The notes: generated by a model not told the origin, from the letters alone. Counted from the stretch's first letter, positions 1-6,753 are shown. The stretch is 7,081 nucleotides of DNA from Syntrophales bacterium (GCA_023231165.1 JALNVY010000125.1:1-7081); one strand, 5' to 3'. Numbers and translations are program-made.

Positions 1-102
1 CGATCTTTTGGACATTTGTCTTTAAGAATTTTGGAAGCCGTTAATCGGGATATTCCTGATGGTAAACCACTTGGGAATGCATTATTTGGGAATCAGAACT
101 AA
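1..102 (+). CDS. Possible C-terminal end of an upstream gene, unidentified
   Basis: Reading frame 1 is open from the left edge for 33 codons to a TAA at 100-102. The translated tail includes ILEAVNRDIPDGKPLG and ends in GNALFGNQN. I do not recognise the family. The composition looks protein-like (a charged helix followed by a Gly/Asn/Pro-rich tail), and the stop lies 38 bases ahead of the FKBP start, normal spacing for a co-directional gene. An open frame of 33 codons can also occur by chance, so this is a weak call that only sequence to the left could confirm. Confidence 0.35.
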   Translation, partial: RSFGHLSLRILEAVNRDIPDGKPLGNALFGNQN

Positions 103-140
103 TTGTATGAGGGTTTATACTTTTTATCCAAGGAGAAGTT

Positions 141-845
141 ATGATACGCAAGATGACATTGAAATGGATGATAGTCCTGGCCGTTGGCCTTCTGGCCGCT
201 CCGGCGAACGCCGAAGAGGCGCAGGTGCTCAAAACTCAGAAGGATAAGATAAGCTACGGTATCGGGGTTAGTGTGGGGAAAAACTTCAAACAGCAGGGGA
301 TCGAGGAAATCGATCTGGACATCGTGATAAAAGGCTTAAGGGATTCTTTCTCGGGCGGAAAGCTTCTTATGTCCGAGGATGAACTTCGTGCAACCTTGAA
401 TGCCTATCAAGAAGAGTGGAAGAAAAAGCAGTTGCAGGCCAGGAAGGTGACAGGAGAGCGCAACATGAAAGAGGGCGAGGCTTTTCTGGCCGAAAACAAG
501 AAGAAGAAAGACGTCGTGACCCTGCCGAGCGGACTGCAGTATAAAATCCTCAAAAAAGGGGACGGCAAGAAGCCTATTGATACCGATACTGTAGAGTGCC
601 AATACCGAGGCGCCCTCGTCAACGGGACCGAGTTCGACAGTTCCTCACGGGCTGGAAAACCATTGAAAACAAAGGTTACAGGTGTCATACCCGGGTGGAC
701 TGAGGCTTTAAAACTCATGACTGTGGGTTCCAAATGGCAGCTTTTCATTCCTTCCAAGCTTGCTTATGGAGAGCGGGGAGCGGGAAACCTGATCGGTCCC
801 AATGCAACGCTCATCTTCGATTTGGAACTTGTTGCCATTAAATGA
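141..845 (+). CDS. Periplasmic FKBP-type peptidyl-prolyl cis-trans isomerase (Mip/FkpA-like)
   Basis: This 234-residue protein catalyses cis-trans isomerisation of Xaa-Pro bonds and should act as a foldase/chaperone in the periplasm or on the outer surface. Residues 1-24 form a signal peptide: basic start, hydrophobic stretch, and a signal peptidase I site after A-N-A (24), with no lipobox cysteine. Residues about 25-125 are a charged helical dimerisation domain of the FKBP_N type, including the YGIGVSVGKNF segment. Residues about 130-234 are the FKBP catalytic domain. Usual pocket positions are visible: Y155, F165-D166, V182-I183, W186, Y209 in LAYGERG, and F226 in the final strand. Length matches Mip/FkpA proteins. 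The ATG is preceded by AGGAGA (131-136) at good spacing. A transglycosylase gene follows after 43 bases, probably co-transcribed. Mip-like proteins are known helpers of secreted-protein folding; a link to the downstream secretion genes is inference. The family call is secure, the specific substrate unknown. Confidence 0.95.
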   Translation: MIRKMTLKWMIVLAVGLLAAPANAEEAQVLKTQKDKISYGIGVSVGKNFKQQGIEEIDLDIVIKGLRDSFSGGKLLMSEDELRATLNAYQEEWKKKQLQARKVTGERNMKEGEAFLAENKKKKDVVTLPSGLQYKILKKGDGKKPIDTDTVECQYRGALVNGTEFDSSSRAGKPLKTKVTGVIPGWTEALKLMTVGSKWQLFIPSKLAYGERGAGNLIGPNATLIFDLELVAIK

Positions 846-888
846 TCCGGAGGCAATCTTCGGGAGAGGAAAAGGCGGGTATGCGCGT

Positions 889-1542
889 ATGATTATTAAA
901 ATGATCAGACATATGCAGATCCCCGCCATTTTTATTGGCCTGTCTATGATATTATTGGTTTTTCACTCTTACGCCACGGCTGATGTCTACCAGTATGTCG
1001 ACGATAAGCAGGTTATCCATCTGACCAATGTCCCTGAGGGGCCGAAGTACAGGATTTTGATTAAAGAACGGGCTTTTAATGTCTACCCTGTGCCTGATTC
1101 CGGTTCTTTCTATGAATTGATCGCCTTGACAGCAGATAAATATGGCGTAGATGGCGATCTCGTGAAGGCCGTCATCAAGGCCGAATCCAATTTTAATCAT
1201 AAAGCGGTATCGAAGAAAGGGGCGAAGGGGCTCATGCAGCTCATGCCCAAAACGGCCATGAATCTTGGGGTGAGCGACAGTTTTCACCCCGGCGCTAATA
1301 TTGACGGTGGCATCCGCCATCTCTCCTACCTGATTAACCTATATAATGGCGACCTTCCGCTGGTCCTGGCCGCCTATAATGCTGGTGAAACAGCTGTTGC
1401 CAAATATCGCGGCATTCCGCCCTACTCAGAGACCCGGAGTTATGTGCATCAGGTCCTTGATTTTTATGACCGGTACAGAAAAACGGCAAAGAGCAAACCC
1501 CTGGTATCGGCATCCCTGAATTATACACAGCGACAAAATTAA
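889..1542 (+). CDS. Exported lytic transglycosylase with N-terminal DUF4124 (SLT family)
   Basis: This 217-residue enzyme should cleave the MurNAc-GlcNAc bond of peptidoglycan, forming 1,6-anhydro-MurNAc ends, in the periplasm. A hydrophobic signal peptide ends at A-T-A (residue 31). The next segment, VYQYVDDKQVIHLTNVP (33-49), is a typical short DUF4124 domain. The SLT domain fills about 65-195, with the catalytic glutamate E99 in the ES motif, GLMQLMP at 114-120 and AYNAG at 162-166, all family hallmarks. The frame stays open upstream to an ATG at 802, but that would overlap the FKBP gene by 44 bases and bury the signal peptide. ATG 889 follows GGCGGG (874-879) and gives a normal leader. 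ATG 901 or 913 are alternatives that barely change the product. Transglycosylases with this DUF4124-SLT layout are common in Deltaproteobacteria. Its place between a foldase gene and a T2SS operon suggests envelope work, perhaps opening the wall for the apparatus (inference). Confidence 0.93.
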   Translation: MIIKMIRHMQIPAIFIGLSMILLVFHSYATADVYQYVDDKQVIHLTNVPEGPKYRILIKERAFNVYPVPDSGSFYELIALTADKYGVDGDLVKAVIKAESNFNHKAVSKKGAKGLMQLMPKTAMNLGVSDSFHPGANIDGGIRHLSYLINLYNGDLPLVLAAYNAGETAVAKYRGIPPYSETRSYVHQVLDFYDRYRKTAKSKPLVSASLNYTQRQN

Positions 1543-1728
1543 TTACGCATAATATCATTCCGGCGAACTACGGAATCCGCAATTCCTCTCATCATCCATT
1601 TCCTGATCCATAAATAAGAGATAAGGTTGCACGGATCACGTTTTCTCCCTATGGAACAATAAACGGGGGAAATGTAACCATTATGCCGTAATACGAGATA
1701 AGACGTTCAACCGAAACGGTGATCCATC
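1543..1728. other. Gene-free spacer between the transglycosylase and gspI
   Basis: No coding frame or RNA gene is recognisable in these 186 bases, and there is no remnant of gspG or gspH, which often precede gspI. Near the left end ATTCCG (1557-1562) pairs with CGGAAT (1571-1576) across an 8-base loop, but no T-run follows, so it is not a convincing rho-independent terminator. An 8-base direct repeat GAGATAAG occurs at 1618-1625 and 1695-1702, and TGATCCAT occurs at 1604-1611 and 1720-1727. TTGCAC (1627-1632) and TATGGA (1650-1655) are spaced by 17 bases but match the sigma-70 hexamers at only three positions each. The spacer is large compared with the others in the operon, so transcription of gspI may start here. 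Confidence 0.6.
1633..1725 (+). promoter_or_regulatory. Possible structured leader ahead of gspI
   Basis: GGATCAC (1633-1639) is the exact reverse complement of GTGATCC (1719-1725), which ends three bases before the gspI ATG and covers its ribosome-binding region. Inside this closing stem, TTTCTCCC (1642-1649) can pair with GGGGGAAA (1665-1672) as an 8-bp stem with one G-U pair and a 15-base loop. ATTAT (1680-1684) can pair with GTAAT (1688-1692). A competing short helix is GGTTG (1625-1629) with CAACC (1708-1712). This could regulate translation of gspI, but I recognise no known riboswitch class. About one 7-bp inverted repeat is expected by chance in a region this size, so confidence is low. 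Confidence 0.22.
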
Positions 1729-2157
1729 ATGAAGAGGGGAACCCGGGCAGGAGCTGAGGGCTTTACACTTCTGGAGATCCTGGTGGCACTGGCCATAATG
1801 GCGATTGCCGTTACACTGGTTCTGCAGCTTTTCTCCGTCAATCTAAGGGCCGTATCCATTGCCGGCGATATGACCTCGGCCGCCATCAGGGGAGAAGCCA
1901 GGATCAGAGAGATTCTGGCGGAGCCATCGCTGACGGAAACGTCCTGGAGTGAGACATCGGAAGATGGCTATCGCATGGATGTCTCCATATCGGAAGTGCT
2001 GAAGGAGAGAACTGATAACCTGCCCGTCAGACTGATGGAAGTTATCCTTACGATCCACTGGATGGAAGGACGAAGGGAAAAAAGCCTCGGTCTGAAGTCA
2101 CAGAAGATAACCGATAAAATGGCTCCGGCTTTGAAAAATTCTGCGGCCCAGGGCTGA
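1729..2157 (+). CDS. gspI: Type II secretion minor pseudopilin GspI
   Basis: This is a 142-residue minor pseudopilin of the T2SS. In known systems GspI initiates the pseudopilus tip with GspJ and GspK. A short basic leader of 11 residues ends in G11, followed by FTLLEILVALAIMAIAV: prepilin peptidase (GspO) should cut after G11, leaving an N-methylated F12 and the invariant glutamate at mature position 5 (E16). The hydrophobic helix runs to about residue 32. The C-terminal domain contains EARIREILAEP, typical of the I/V family, and ends with a charged segment. Length is slightly above the usual 120-130 residues. The ATG at 1729 has only a weak upstream Shine-Dalgarno, unlike the FKBP or gspK genes. 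The I assignment rests on size, the LLEILVALAIMAIA helix and position just before gspJ and gspK; GspH or another minor pseudopilin is less likely. Confidence 0.88.
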   Translation: MKRGTRAGAEGFTLLEILVALAIMAIAVTLVLQLFSVNLRAVSIAGDMTSAAIRGEARIREILAEPSLTETSWSETSEDGYRMDVSISEVLKERTDNLPVRLMEVILTIHWMEGRREKSLGLKSQKITDKMAPALKNSAAQG

Positions 2158-2164
2158 GAGGCCG

Positions 2165-2869
2165 ATGGTTCTATCCGTAGGCAAGGTTGTGAATATGAAT
2201 AATATCGGGAACGTGGCTGCGATCGATGGAGGGAATCAGCGGCAAATGCTTGCATCCTTCCGAGGCTTTACGCTCCTGGAACTCCTCATCTCCATGACCC
2301 TGCTGGTGCTGATCGTGGTCATTGCCATAGGGGCCATGAGGCTCAGTTCCCGGTCAGTGGTGGCGGGTGAAAAAAAAATGGAGGCCCAGGAGAGGCTCAG
2401 AACGGTTCTTTCCACGATGGATGCGCAGATTCAATCCCATATTCCCCTGACTTATCAGGAGGAAGGTAACAAGAAATACTATTTCCGGGGAGACAAAAAG
2501 ACCCTCCGCTTTTCGACAAATTATTCCATCTGGAACGGTCGGAATGGGTATGTCATTGTCACTTACAAGGTCGAGGGTGATCCTGGCGTTCATGAGGTTC
2601 TATCTGCAAGTGAACAGGTGCCGGGGCTTGAAGGCCTTCGGGAGACTCGTTTTATGGAAGGCTCCCTGATCTCTTTTGAATATTTTCTGAAACATCCGGC
2701 TGAAGAACAGGGCAAGTGGGTGGAGATGTTGTCCGATGGGCTTGCCATTCCCGAGAAAATCAGGGTTCGTGTGACCCAGGGGACGAAGCAATTGTCCCTG
2801 GTGTATCCGGTTAGAGTCGGCGGGAAAATGATGGCGGTGGGGCAGAATATTAACTCTCGTCGCCAATGA
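2165..2869 (+). CDS. gspJ: Type II secretion minor pseudopilin GspJ
   Basis: GspJ is the minor pseudopilin that joins GspI and GspK in the tip complex of the T2SS pseudopilus. The prepilin cleavage motif is RG|FTLLELLISMTLLVLIVV, with the cut after G34 counted from the ATG at 2165, E39 as mature glutamate 5, and a hydrophobic helix to about residue 57. The periplasmic domain has the J-type pattern of a long loop followed by LEGLRETRFMEGSLISFEYF and KIRVRVTQGTKQLSLVYPVRV near the end. The start is uncertain. ATG 2165 keeps the gene 7 bases from gspI, with GAGAGG close by, but gives an unusually long 34-residue leader. ATG 2246 follows GGAGGG (2228-2233) and gives a classic 7-residue leader, MLASFRG. 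ATG 2195 is a third option. I list the longest frame and consider 2246 at least as likely. Family assignment is supported by its position between gspI and gspK. Confidence 0.88.
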   Translation: MVLSVGKVVNMNNIGNVAAIDGGNQRQMLASFRGFTLLELLISMTLLVLIVVIAIGAMRLSSRSVVAGEKKMEAQERLRTVLSTMDAQIQSHIPLTYQEEGNKKYYFRGDKKTLRFSTNYSIWNGRNGYVIVTYKVEGDPGVHEVLSASEQVPGLEGLRETRFMEGSLISFEYFLKHPAEEQGKWVEMLSDGLAIPEKIRVRVTQGTKQLSLVYPVRVGGKMMAVGQNINSRRQ

Positions 2870-2899
2870 GAGGGGTCTGCGCGTTTGTTCGGAGAAGTT

Positions 2900-3874
2900 A
2901 TGCTGAAAAAAAATCCGCAGAGCGGCATCGCCCTTGTTGTTGTTTTATGGATATTGGCGATCCTCATGGTAATGGTCTTTTCCTTCTCTGTGATGACGCG
3001 CGGCGAAACATATGGGCTTCTGGCTTTCAAAGATGGCATGGAGGAAAAGTTACATGCTGAGGCCGGTATCAACAGAGGAATTCTGGAGATTATTTACCGG
3101 TCTGTCAATCAAAATCAATCTATGACGTATGCAGGAAAAGAAGTGTGGCGGTTGGATGGGACGCCCTATGACGTTCAGGGGGGAGATGGCGGCTATCGGG
3201 TGCGGATCATAGATGAAACAGGGAAGATATCCCTGAACAGCTTGACGGACAGTTCCGGTATTATCTTGAAGAATCTCCTGATCAACCAAGGTGTGACACC
3301 GGAAAACGCCGATATTATTGTAGATTCCATCCTGGATTGGAAGGATGGGGATGATTTGCATCGCCTGAACGGCGCGGAAAGCGATTATTATATGTCCCTG
3401 CCGAATCCCTATAAGGCCAGGGATGCCAACTTTGAGACCCTGGAGGAACTGATCCTTGTCAGGGGAATGACTTCGGAGATTCTCTATGGGAAGGATCAGA
3501 AAAAAGGAGTGATCAACTTCTTGTCCATTCACAGCACCACCAACCAGATCAGCATTAATGCGGCGCCGAAAGAGGTCCTGGCCGCCCTTCCCGGGATGAA
3601 TGCAGCTATGGTGGATCGACTCATGGAATTCAGGGCAGTGACGGAAATTCATGGTTTAGAGGATATCAAGGAGATCACCGGTGATAGTTACCCCCTGATG
3701 GCGCCTTATACCACTTTTACCTCGGGGACCGGAGGACCTTTCTATAGCATCGAGGCTACCGGCCATAAAGGTAACCGTAAAACCGGTTACGCTATTGCGG
3801 CAACGATTACCTTTGATGGCCCTCATCAGTATCATTACCTTTACTACAAAAGTCCGGCGGACATCACACCATGA
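2900..3874 (+). CDS. gspK: Type II secretion minor pseudopilin GspK
   Basis: GspK is the large minor pseudopilin (324 residues here, normal for the family) that caps the pseudopilus tip. The leader ends SG and is followed by IALVVVLWILAILMVMVFSF, so prepilin peptidase should cut after G9. Mature position 5 is not glutamate, which is characteristic of GspK rather than a defect. Family landmarks are clear: GKISLNSL, the SILDWKDGDDLHRLNGAESDYY segment (D-W-x-D-x-D plus GAE-x-x-YY), a conserved proline-tyrosine loop, LEELILVRGM, then NINAAP-type INAAPKEVLAALPG, a helix-hairpin-like motif near residue 220. An in-frame TTG at 2885 would extend the protein by five residues, but ATG 2900 has GGAGAAG (2891-2897) immediately upstream, nearly the same signal as the FKBP gene. 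The stop overlaps the gspL start in an ATGA, implying translational coupling. Confidence 0.95.
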   Translation: MLKKNPQSGIALVVVLWILAILMVMVFSFSVMTRGETYGLLAFKDGMEEKLHAEAGINRGILEIIYRSVNQNQSMTYAGKEVWRLDGTPYDVQGGDGGYRVRIIDETGKISLNSLTDSSGIILKNLLINQGVTPENADIIVDSILDWKDGDDLHRLNGAESDYYMSLPNPYKARDANFETLEELILVRGMTSEILYGKDQKKGVINFLSIHSTTNQISINAAPKEVLAALPGMNAAMVDRLMEFRAVTEIHGLEDIKEITGDSYPLMAPYTTFTSGTGGPFYSIEATGHKGNRKTGYAIAATITFDGPHQYHYLYYKSPADITP

Positions 3875-5409
3875 CAATAGTGGAAGCCATCAGCAGAATG
3901 AGATCTCCCGCTTTTAAAACGGCGGTGCGGACAGCCCGCCTGGGCCGATCCCTGTGGAGCGTACTCTCTTTCAGCCTTGCCGATAATCGCATTGCCCCCG
4001 GACGGTCTCTGTCCGTTGTGCTGGAGACCGGACGTATCTCTGTTGTTTACGCCTCCCGGTTCTTGTCTCGCATTAAAATCAGGGGAATACGGTGCTATCC
4101 CTTCGAGGAAGGAAAGGTTCCGACACCGGAAAACCTTGCCTCCGCGGTCGCCTTGGCGATAAATGGTCTCAGGATTCCCCGCACGCAGGTTACCCTTGTC
4201 ATTCCCAAGGCCTGGGCCATTATGAAGACGGCCGAATTTCCCCTCACAGTTAAAGACAACCTCTCCGCGGTCATTTCTTATGAACTGGACCGGTTGACCC
4301 CGCTGAGCGCCGATAGGGCTTTCTATGATTTCCGGATCATCGGGGAAGATAAAAGCCGCCTGAAAATCATGCTTGCCGCGATGAACAGCGATATCCTGCA
4401 GCCCTATCTGACGGCTCTCAAAGAGAGAGAAATCCGTATCAGGCGGGTGACCATCAGCACTTTTGCCTTTGCGGCGCTTGGCCATTATGTTAATCGGAGC
4501 GGGAGCACCATTTTTATCGCCAGCCATGCCGGCGGATATGAGGGTGGGCTTGTTCGCGATGGCCGGCTGCAAATTTCCCTGGCAGAAAATTTTTCGTCCG
4601 GCGATGAGCAATCAAGAGAAAGCATGATTGCCGCGGCGATCAATCCCCTCATCGACATGATTAAAAAAGAAGGTCAATCTCCCCATGTTATGGTCGATCA
4701 TCCCCTGTCCGAGCCCCGTTATTCCCGGCTTCGTGATGTAATCCATGCGCCGGTCCGGTTTATCAGGGAGATTGATCTCGGGATTGAGTGTTTAAATAAT
4801 GTGAATCCGAAAGAAGTCTCCCATATGGCCTTGGGGGGCGCCCTGGAATGCCTCTGGACGGGGACGTCGAAGATGAACCTTCTCGACCGGGGTATTCATG
4901 AATCTTCGCGAACCCCGATGGCGCTTTCAATCGGCATCCTGTCCATCCTTATCCTTCTGGGTGTGTTCTGGATTCTGTCTCCCCTTCAGATCGAAGAGCA
5001 GAGGCTTGAGGCCATCGATCGGGAAATATCGATCCGAAAAGATGAAGTAAAAAAGGTCGAAGCGTTGAAAAAGGATGTGGAAAATATAGAGAAAGAAATA
5101 TTTACCATCAGGTCGTTCAAGACATCCCGGCCCATGGTAATGATTCTGCTTAAAGAGTTGACCCGGAGTCTGCCGAAGAATGCCTGGCTCTCGAGGGTGC
5201 GGATTGCCGAGTCCATTGTCGAAATTGAAGGTTACGCCGCCTCGGCGACGGAGCTGCTGCCAAAACTGGAGGCTTCCGAGTATTTTAAAAAAGTTGACTT
5301 TGCTTCCCCCACAATCAGGGATACCCGCATGAAAGCGGATCGTTTCGCCATCAAGATGGAAATTGAAGGTTTACCGGAGGAAAAGGCGGGCAATGGGAAG
5401 CAAAAGTAG
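3871..5409 (+). CDS. gspL: Type II secretion inner-membrane platform protein GspL (PilM/PilN-like)
   Basis: GspL recruits the secretion ATPase GspE to the inner membrane and pairs with GspM. Residues about 47-345 form a cytoplasmic actin-like (PilM/GspL) domain, with VTLVIPKAW around 107-115, the SYELDRLTP motif at 136-144 and a closing ALGGALECLW followed by MNLL. A single membrane helix lies at about 350-371. A heptad-like coiled coil (about 374-410, rich in E, K, I and L) and a ferredoxin-like PilN-type domain with LLKELTRSLPKNAWLSRV follow in the periplasm. At 512 residues it is longer than enterobacterial GspL (about 400). Much of the excess is a basic N-terminal stretch of roughly 45 residues before the first beta strand, plus the PilN-type domain. 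ATG 3871 overlaps the gspK stop by four bases, supporting this start; the next ATG is at 3898. The 3' end overlaps gspM by 17 bases. An alternative name would be a PilM-PilN fusion, but the pseudopilin context favours GspL. Confidence 0.92.
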   Translation: MTIVEAISRMRSPAFKTAVRTARLGRSLWSVLSFSLADNRIAPGRSLSVVLETGRISVVYASRFLSRIKIRGIRCYPFEEGKVPTPENLASAVALAINGLRIPRTQVTLVIPKAWAIMKTAEFPLTVKDNLSAVISYELDRLTPLSADRAFYDFRIIGEDKSRLKIMLAAMNSDILQPYLTALKEREIRIRRVTISTFAFAALGHYVNRSGSTIFIASHAGGYEGGLVRDGRLQISLAENFSSGDEQSRESMIAAAINPLIDMIKKEGQSPHVMVDHPLSEPRYSRLRDVIHAPVRFIREIDLGIECLNNVNPKEVSHMALGGALECLWTGTSKMNLLDRGIHESSRTPMALSIGILSILILLGVFWILSPLQIEEQRLEAIDREISIRKDEVKKVEALKKDVENIEKEIFTIRSFKTSRPMVMILLKELTRSLPKNAWLSRVRIAESIVEIEGYAASATELLPKLEASEYFKKVDFASPTIRDTRMKADRFAIKMEIEGLPEEKAGNGKQK

Positions 5410-5947
5410 AATCCTCTTTATTGCCGTTCCTGTCATGCTGGTTCTCTTAGGTGTAACCGTATACGAGTATGGTTATCTCAGGGTCCAGTCGGAAATAAAC
5501 GATCTGGAGGACGGGGTGTCCATCAAGGCGAAAACCCTGGCGAAATATAAGGCCCTGATCGCCCAAAAAACCAGCATTGAGGAAGGACTGGTGACTTTGA
5601 GAGAGGCCAGAAAAGCGGAAAGCTCAAAAACAATTGAAGGTCAGACCCCTTCCATCGCCGCCGCCAGTCTGCAGGGCACGGTCAAGGGCATGATAACGGC
5701 CAGAGGCGGGAGCATCGTCAGCGAACGGGCTGAAAAACCGGAAGGGTCCGGAAAATTCATAATTATCACCGTAACCATCGATGCCGTCTTGCCCGACACA
5801 AGGGCGCTGGCGGATACCATGTACGCGATTGAGACCCAGAGCCCCTATCTTGTCGTCCGGGAGTTGGACACAAGAATCAGGGCTTTCAAAGACCCGAGGG
5901 ATTTGACCGTTAAACTGAAGGTTTCGGGATTGATGGAAGGCAGATAA
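5393..5947 (+). CDS. gspM: Type II secretion inner-membrane protein GspM
   Basis: GspM (184 residues) is the bitopic partner of GspL in the T2SS assembly platform, equivalent to PilO of type IV pili. It starts MGSKSR, has one membrane helix at about residues 7-27, a periplasmic coiled-coil stretch at about 30-72, and a compact C-terminal alpha/beta domain containing SLQGTVKGMITARGGSIVSE and YAIETQSPYLVVRELD, a recognisable GspM/PilO pattern. A TTG at 5363 would add ten basic residues, but ATG 5393 follows GGAGG (5376-5380) and AAGGCGGG (5383-5390), so I use it. It overlaps the end of gspL by 17 bases and its stop is one base before the gspC ATG, indicating coupled translation. Sequence conservation is low in this family, so the call depends on architecture and order as well as motifs. 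Confidence 0.88.
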   Translation: MGSKSRILFIAVPVMLVLLGVTVYEYGYLRVQSEINDLEDGVSIKAKTLAKYKALIAQKTSIEEGLVTLREARKAESSKTIEGQTPSIAAASLQGTVKGMITARGGSIVSERAEKPEGSGKFIIITVTIDAVLPDTRALADTMYAIETQSPYLVVRELDTRIRAFKDPRDLTVKLKVSGLMEGR

Positions 5948-5948
5948 A

Positions 5949-6722
5949 ATGATCCGCATAAAATATATCCTTCAAAACATGAACGTGGTCAATGGGCTGC
6001 TGGCCATAGCTGCGGCAGCAATGGTTTATTACATTGTGATCCCTTTTTTCAACCCGGACATTCGGGTTTCCCTGCCGGCGGTAAAAGAAACGAAAGCCGA
6101 ATCATATAAAATTACGGCATTGCCTCAAAATATCTCTCAAGCCGATTATGCCGTGATTGGCGATCAGAATCTTTTTCACCCGGAGAGGATAGTTCCACCG
6201 GAAAAAAAAGAAGAAAAGGCAATTCCAAAACCGGAGGTGATTCTCTATGGGACCTTGATTACAGACCAACTGAGCATCGCTTTTGTCGAAGACAGAAAAG
6301 CGCCCAGGACAACGCCGGGGAGAGGTAAAAGACAAATGGCTCTTCACAAGGGGGACCAACTGAGTGGATACATTCTCCGGGAGATTGAAGCGAACCGCAT
6401 CGTTTTCACCAAAGGTGAAGAAAAGATCGTTGTGCGCCTCGAAGAAGGGGAAAAAAGAAAAGCTTCCGAAACGCCGATATCACCTGCTACGACGGGAATG
6501 ACGCCAGGCAGCCCTCAGGCGACAGCATCCCCGGCATCATCACCTTCGCAATCACCTGGTCAGAAGGCCGCTCAGACATCTACTTCTTATCTGCCGACGA
6601 TCGTGTCGCGTGAAACGAAAGGAGGGGGGAGCATTGGTGCAAATCTGCCATCCAGACGCACTGCGGCGCAAATGGAAGTGATAAGGAAGAGGGAGGCGTA
6701 CCGGCAACTGCAGGGACCTTAA
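5949..6722 (+). CDS. gspC: GspC-like type II secretion protein lacking a PDZ domain
   Basis: This 257-residue protein looks like the inner-membrane clamp that ties the T2SS platform to the secretin. It has a short cytoplasmic tail, one membrane helix (about 12-33), and a linker leading to DYAVIGDQNLFHPER (66-80), a typical entry to the GspC homology region. Beta-strand-like repeats follow (about 96-168), including VILYGTLI, ALHKGDQLSGYILREI and RIVFTKGEEKIVVRLEEG, the HR fold also shared with PilP. After residue 170 the protein is low-complexity, rich in Pro, Ser, Thr and Ala, and ends in a charged helix (AAQMEVIRKREAYRQLQ). No PDZ domain or coiled coil of the classical GspC kind is seen. GGAAGG (5935-5940) precedes the ATG by 8 bases, and the gene starts one base after gspM. 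Some annotations may call such proteins GspN or simply hypothetical; the role as GspC is inferred from fold, size and operon position. Confidence 0.75.
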   Translation: MIRIKYILQNMNVVNGLLAIAAAAMVYYIVIPFFNPDIRVSLPAVKETKAESYKITALPQNISQADYAVIGDQNLFHPERIVPPEKKEEKAIPKPEVILYGTLITDQLSIAFVEDRKAPRTTPGRGKRQMALHKGDQLSGYILREIEANRIVFTKGEEKIVVRLEEGEKRKASETPISPATTGMTPGSPQATASPASSPSQSPGQKAAQTSTSYLPTIVSRETKGGGSIGANLPSRRTAAQMEVIRKREAYRQLQGP

Positions 6723-6723
6723 A

Positions 6724-6753
6724 AATGGATGAGATCACGAGGCCCTCATATTA
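6724..6753 (+). pseudogene. Truncated start of the next operon gene, cut by an IS element (gspD candidate)
   Basis: AGGGA (6712-6716) lies 7 bases before an ATG at 6724, two bases after the gspC stop, the same tight spacing as the other junctions of this operon. The frame reads MDEITRPSY and ends at a TAG (6751-6753) that coincides with the apparent left edge of the IS. In many T2SS operons gspD follows gspC, so this may be the beheaded start of gspD. Nine residues are too few to identify a protein, and the frame may simply be spurious. Confidence 0.35.

Noticed and set aside
802..888. An extended transglycosylase start at ATG 802 inside the FKBP gene
   Set aside because: It would put about 29 residues, overlapping FKBP coding sequence, ahead of an evident signal peptide, and a normal start exists at 889.
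1557..1576. Hairpin after the transglycosylase as a rho-independent terminator
   Set aside because: The stem is only 6 bp with an 8-base loop and no T-run follows.
1627..1655. Sigma-70 promoter TTGCAC-17-TATGGA before gspI
   Set aside because: Spacing is ideal but each hexamer matches consensus at only three of six bases, so it is not above chance.
3050..3652. Minus-strand open frame of 200 codons opposite gspK
   Set aside because: It is fully antisense to gspK, whose family motifs are unmistakable, and it has no domain of its own.
3844..4611. Minus-strand open frame of 255 codons opposite the gspK end and gspL
   Set aside because: It lies antisense to a well-supported gspL and its translation shows no recognisable domain; it is a shadow of the GC-biased codons.
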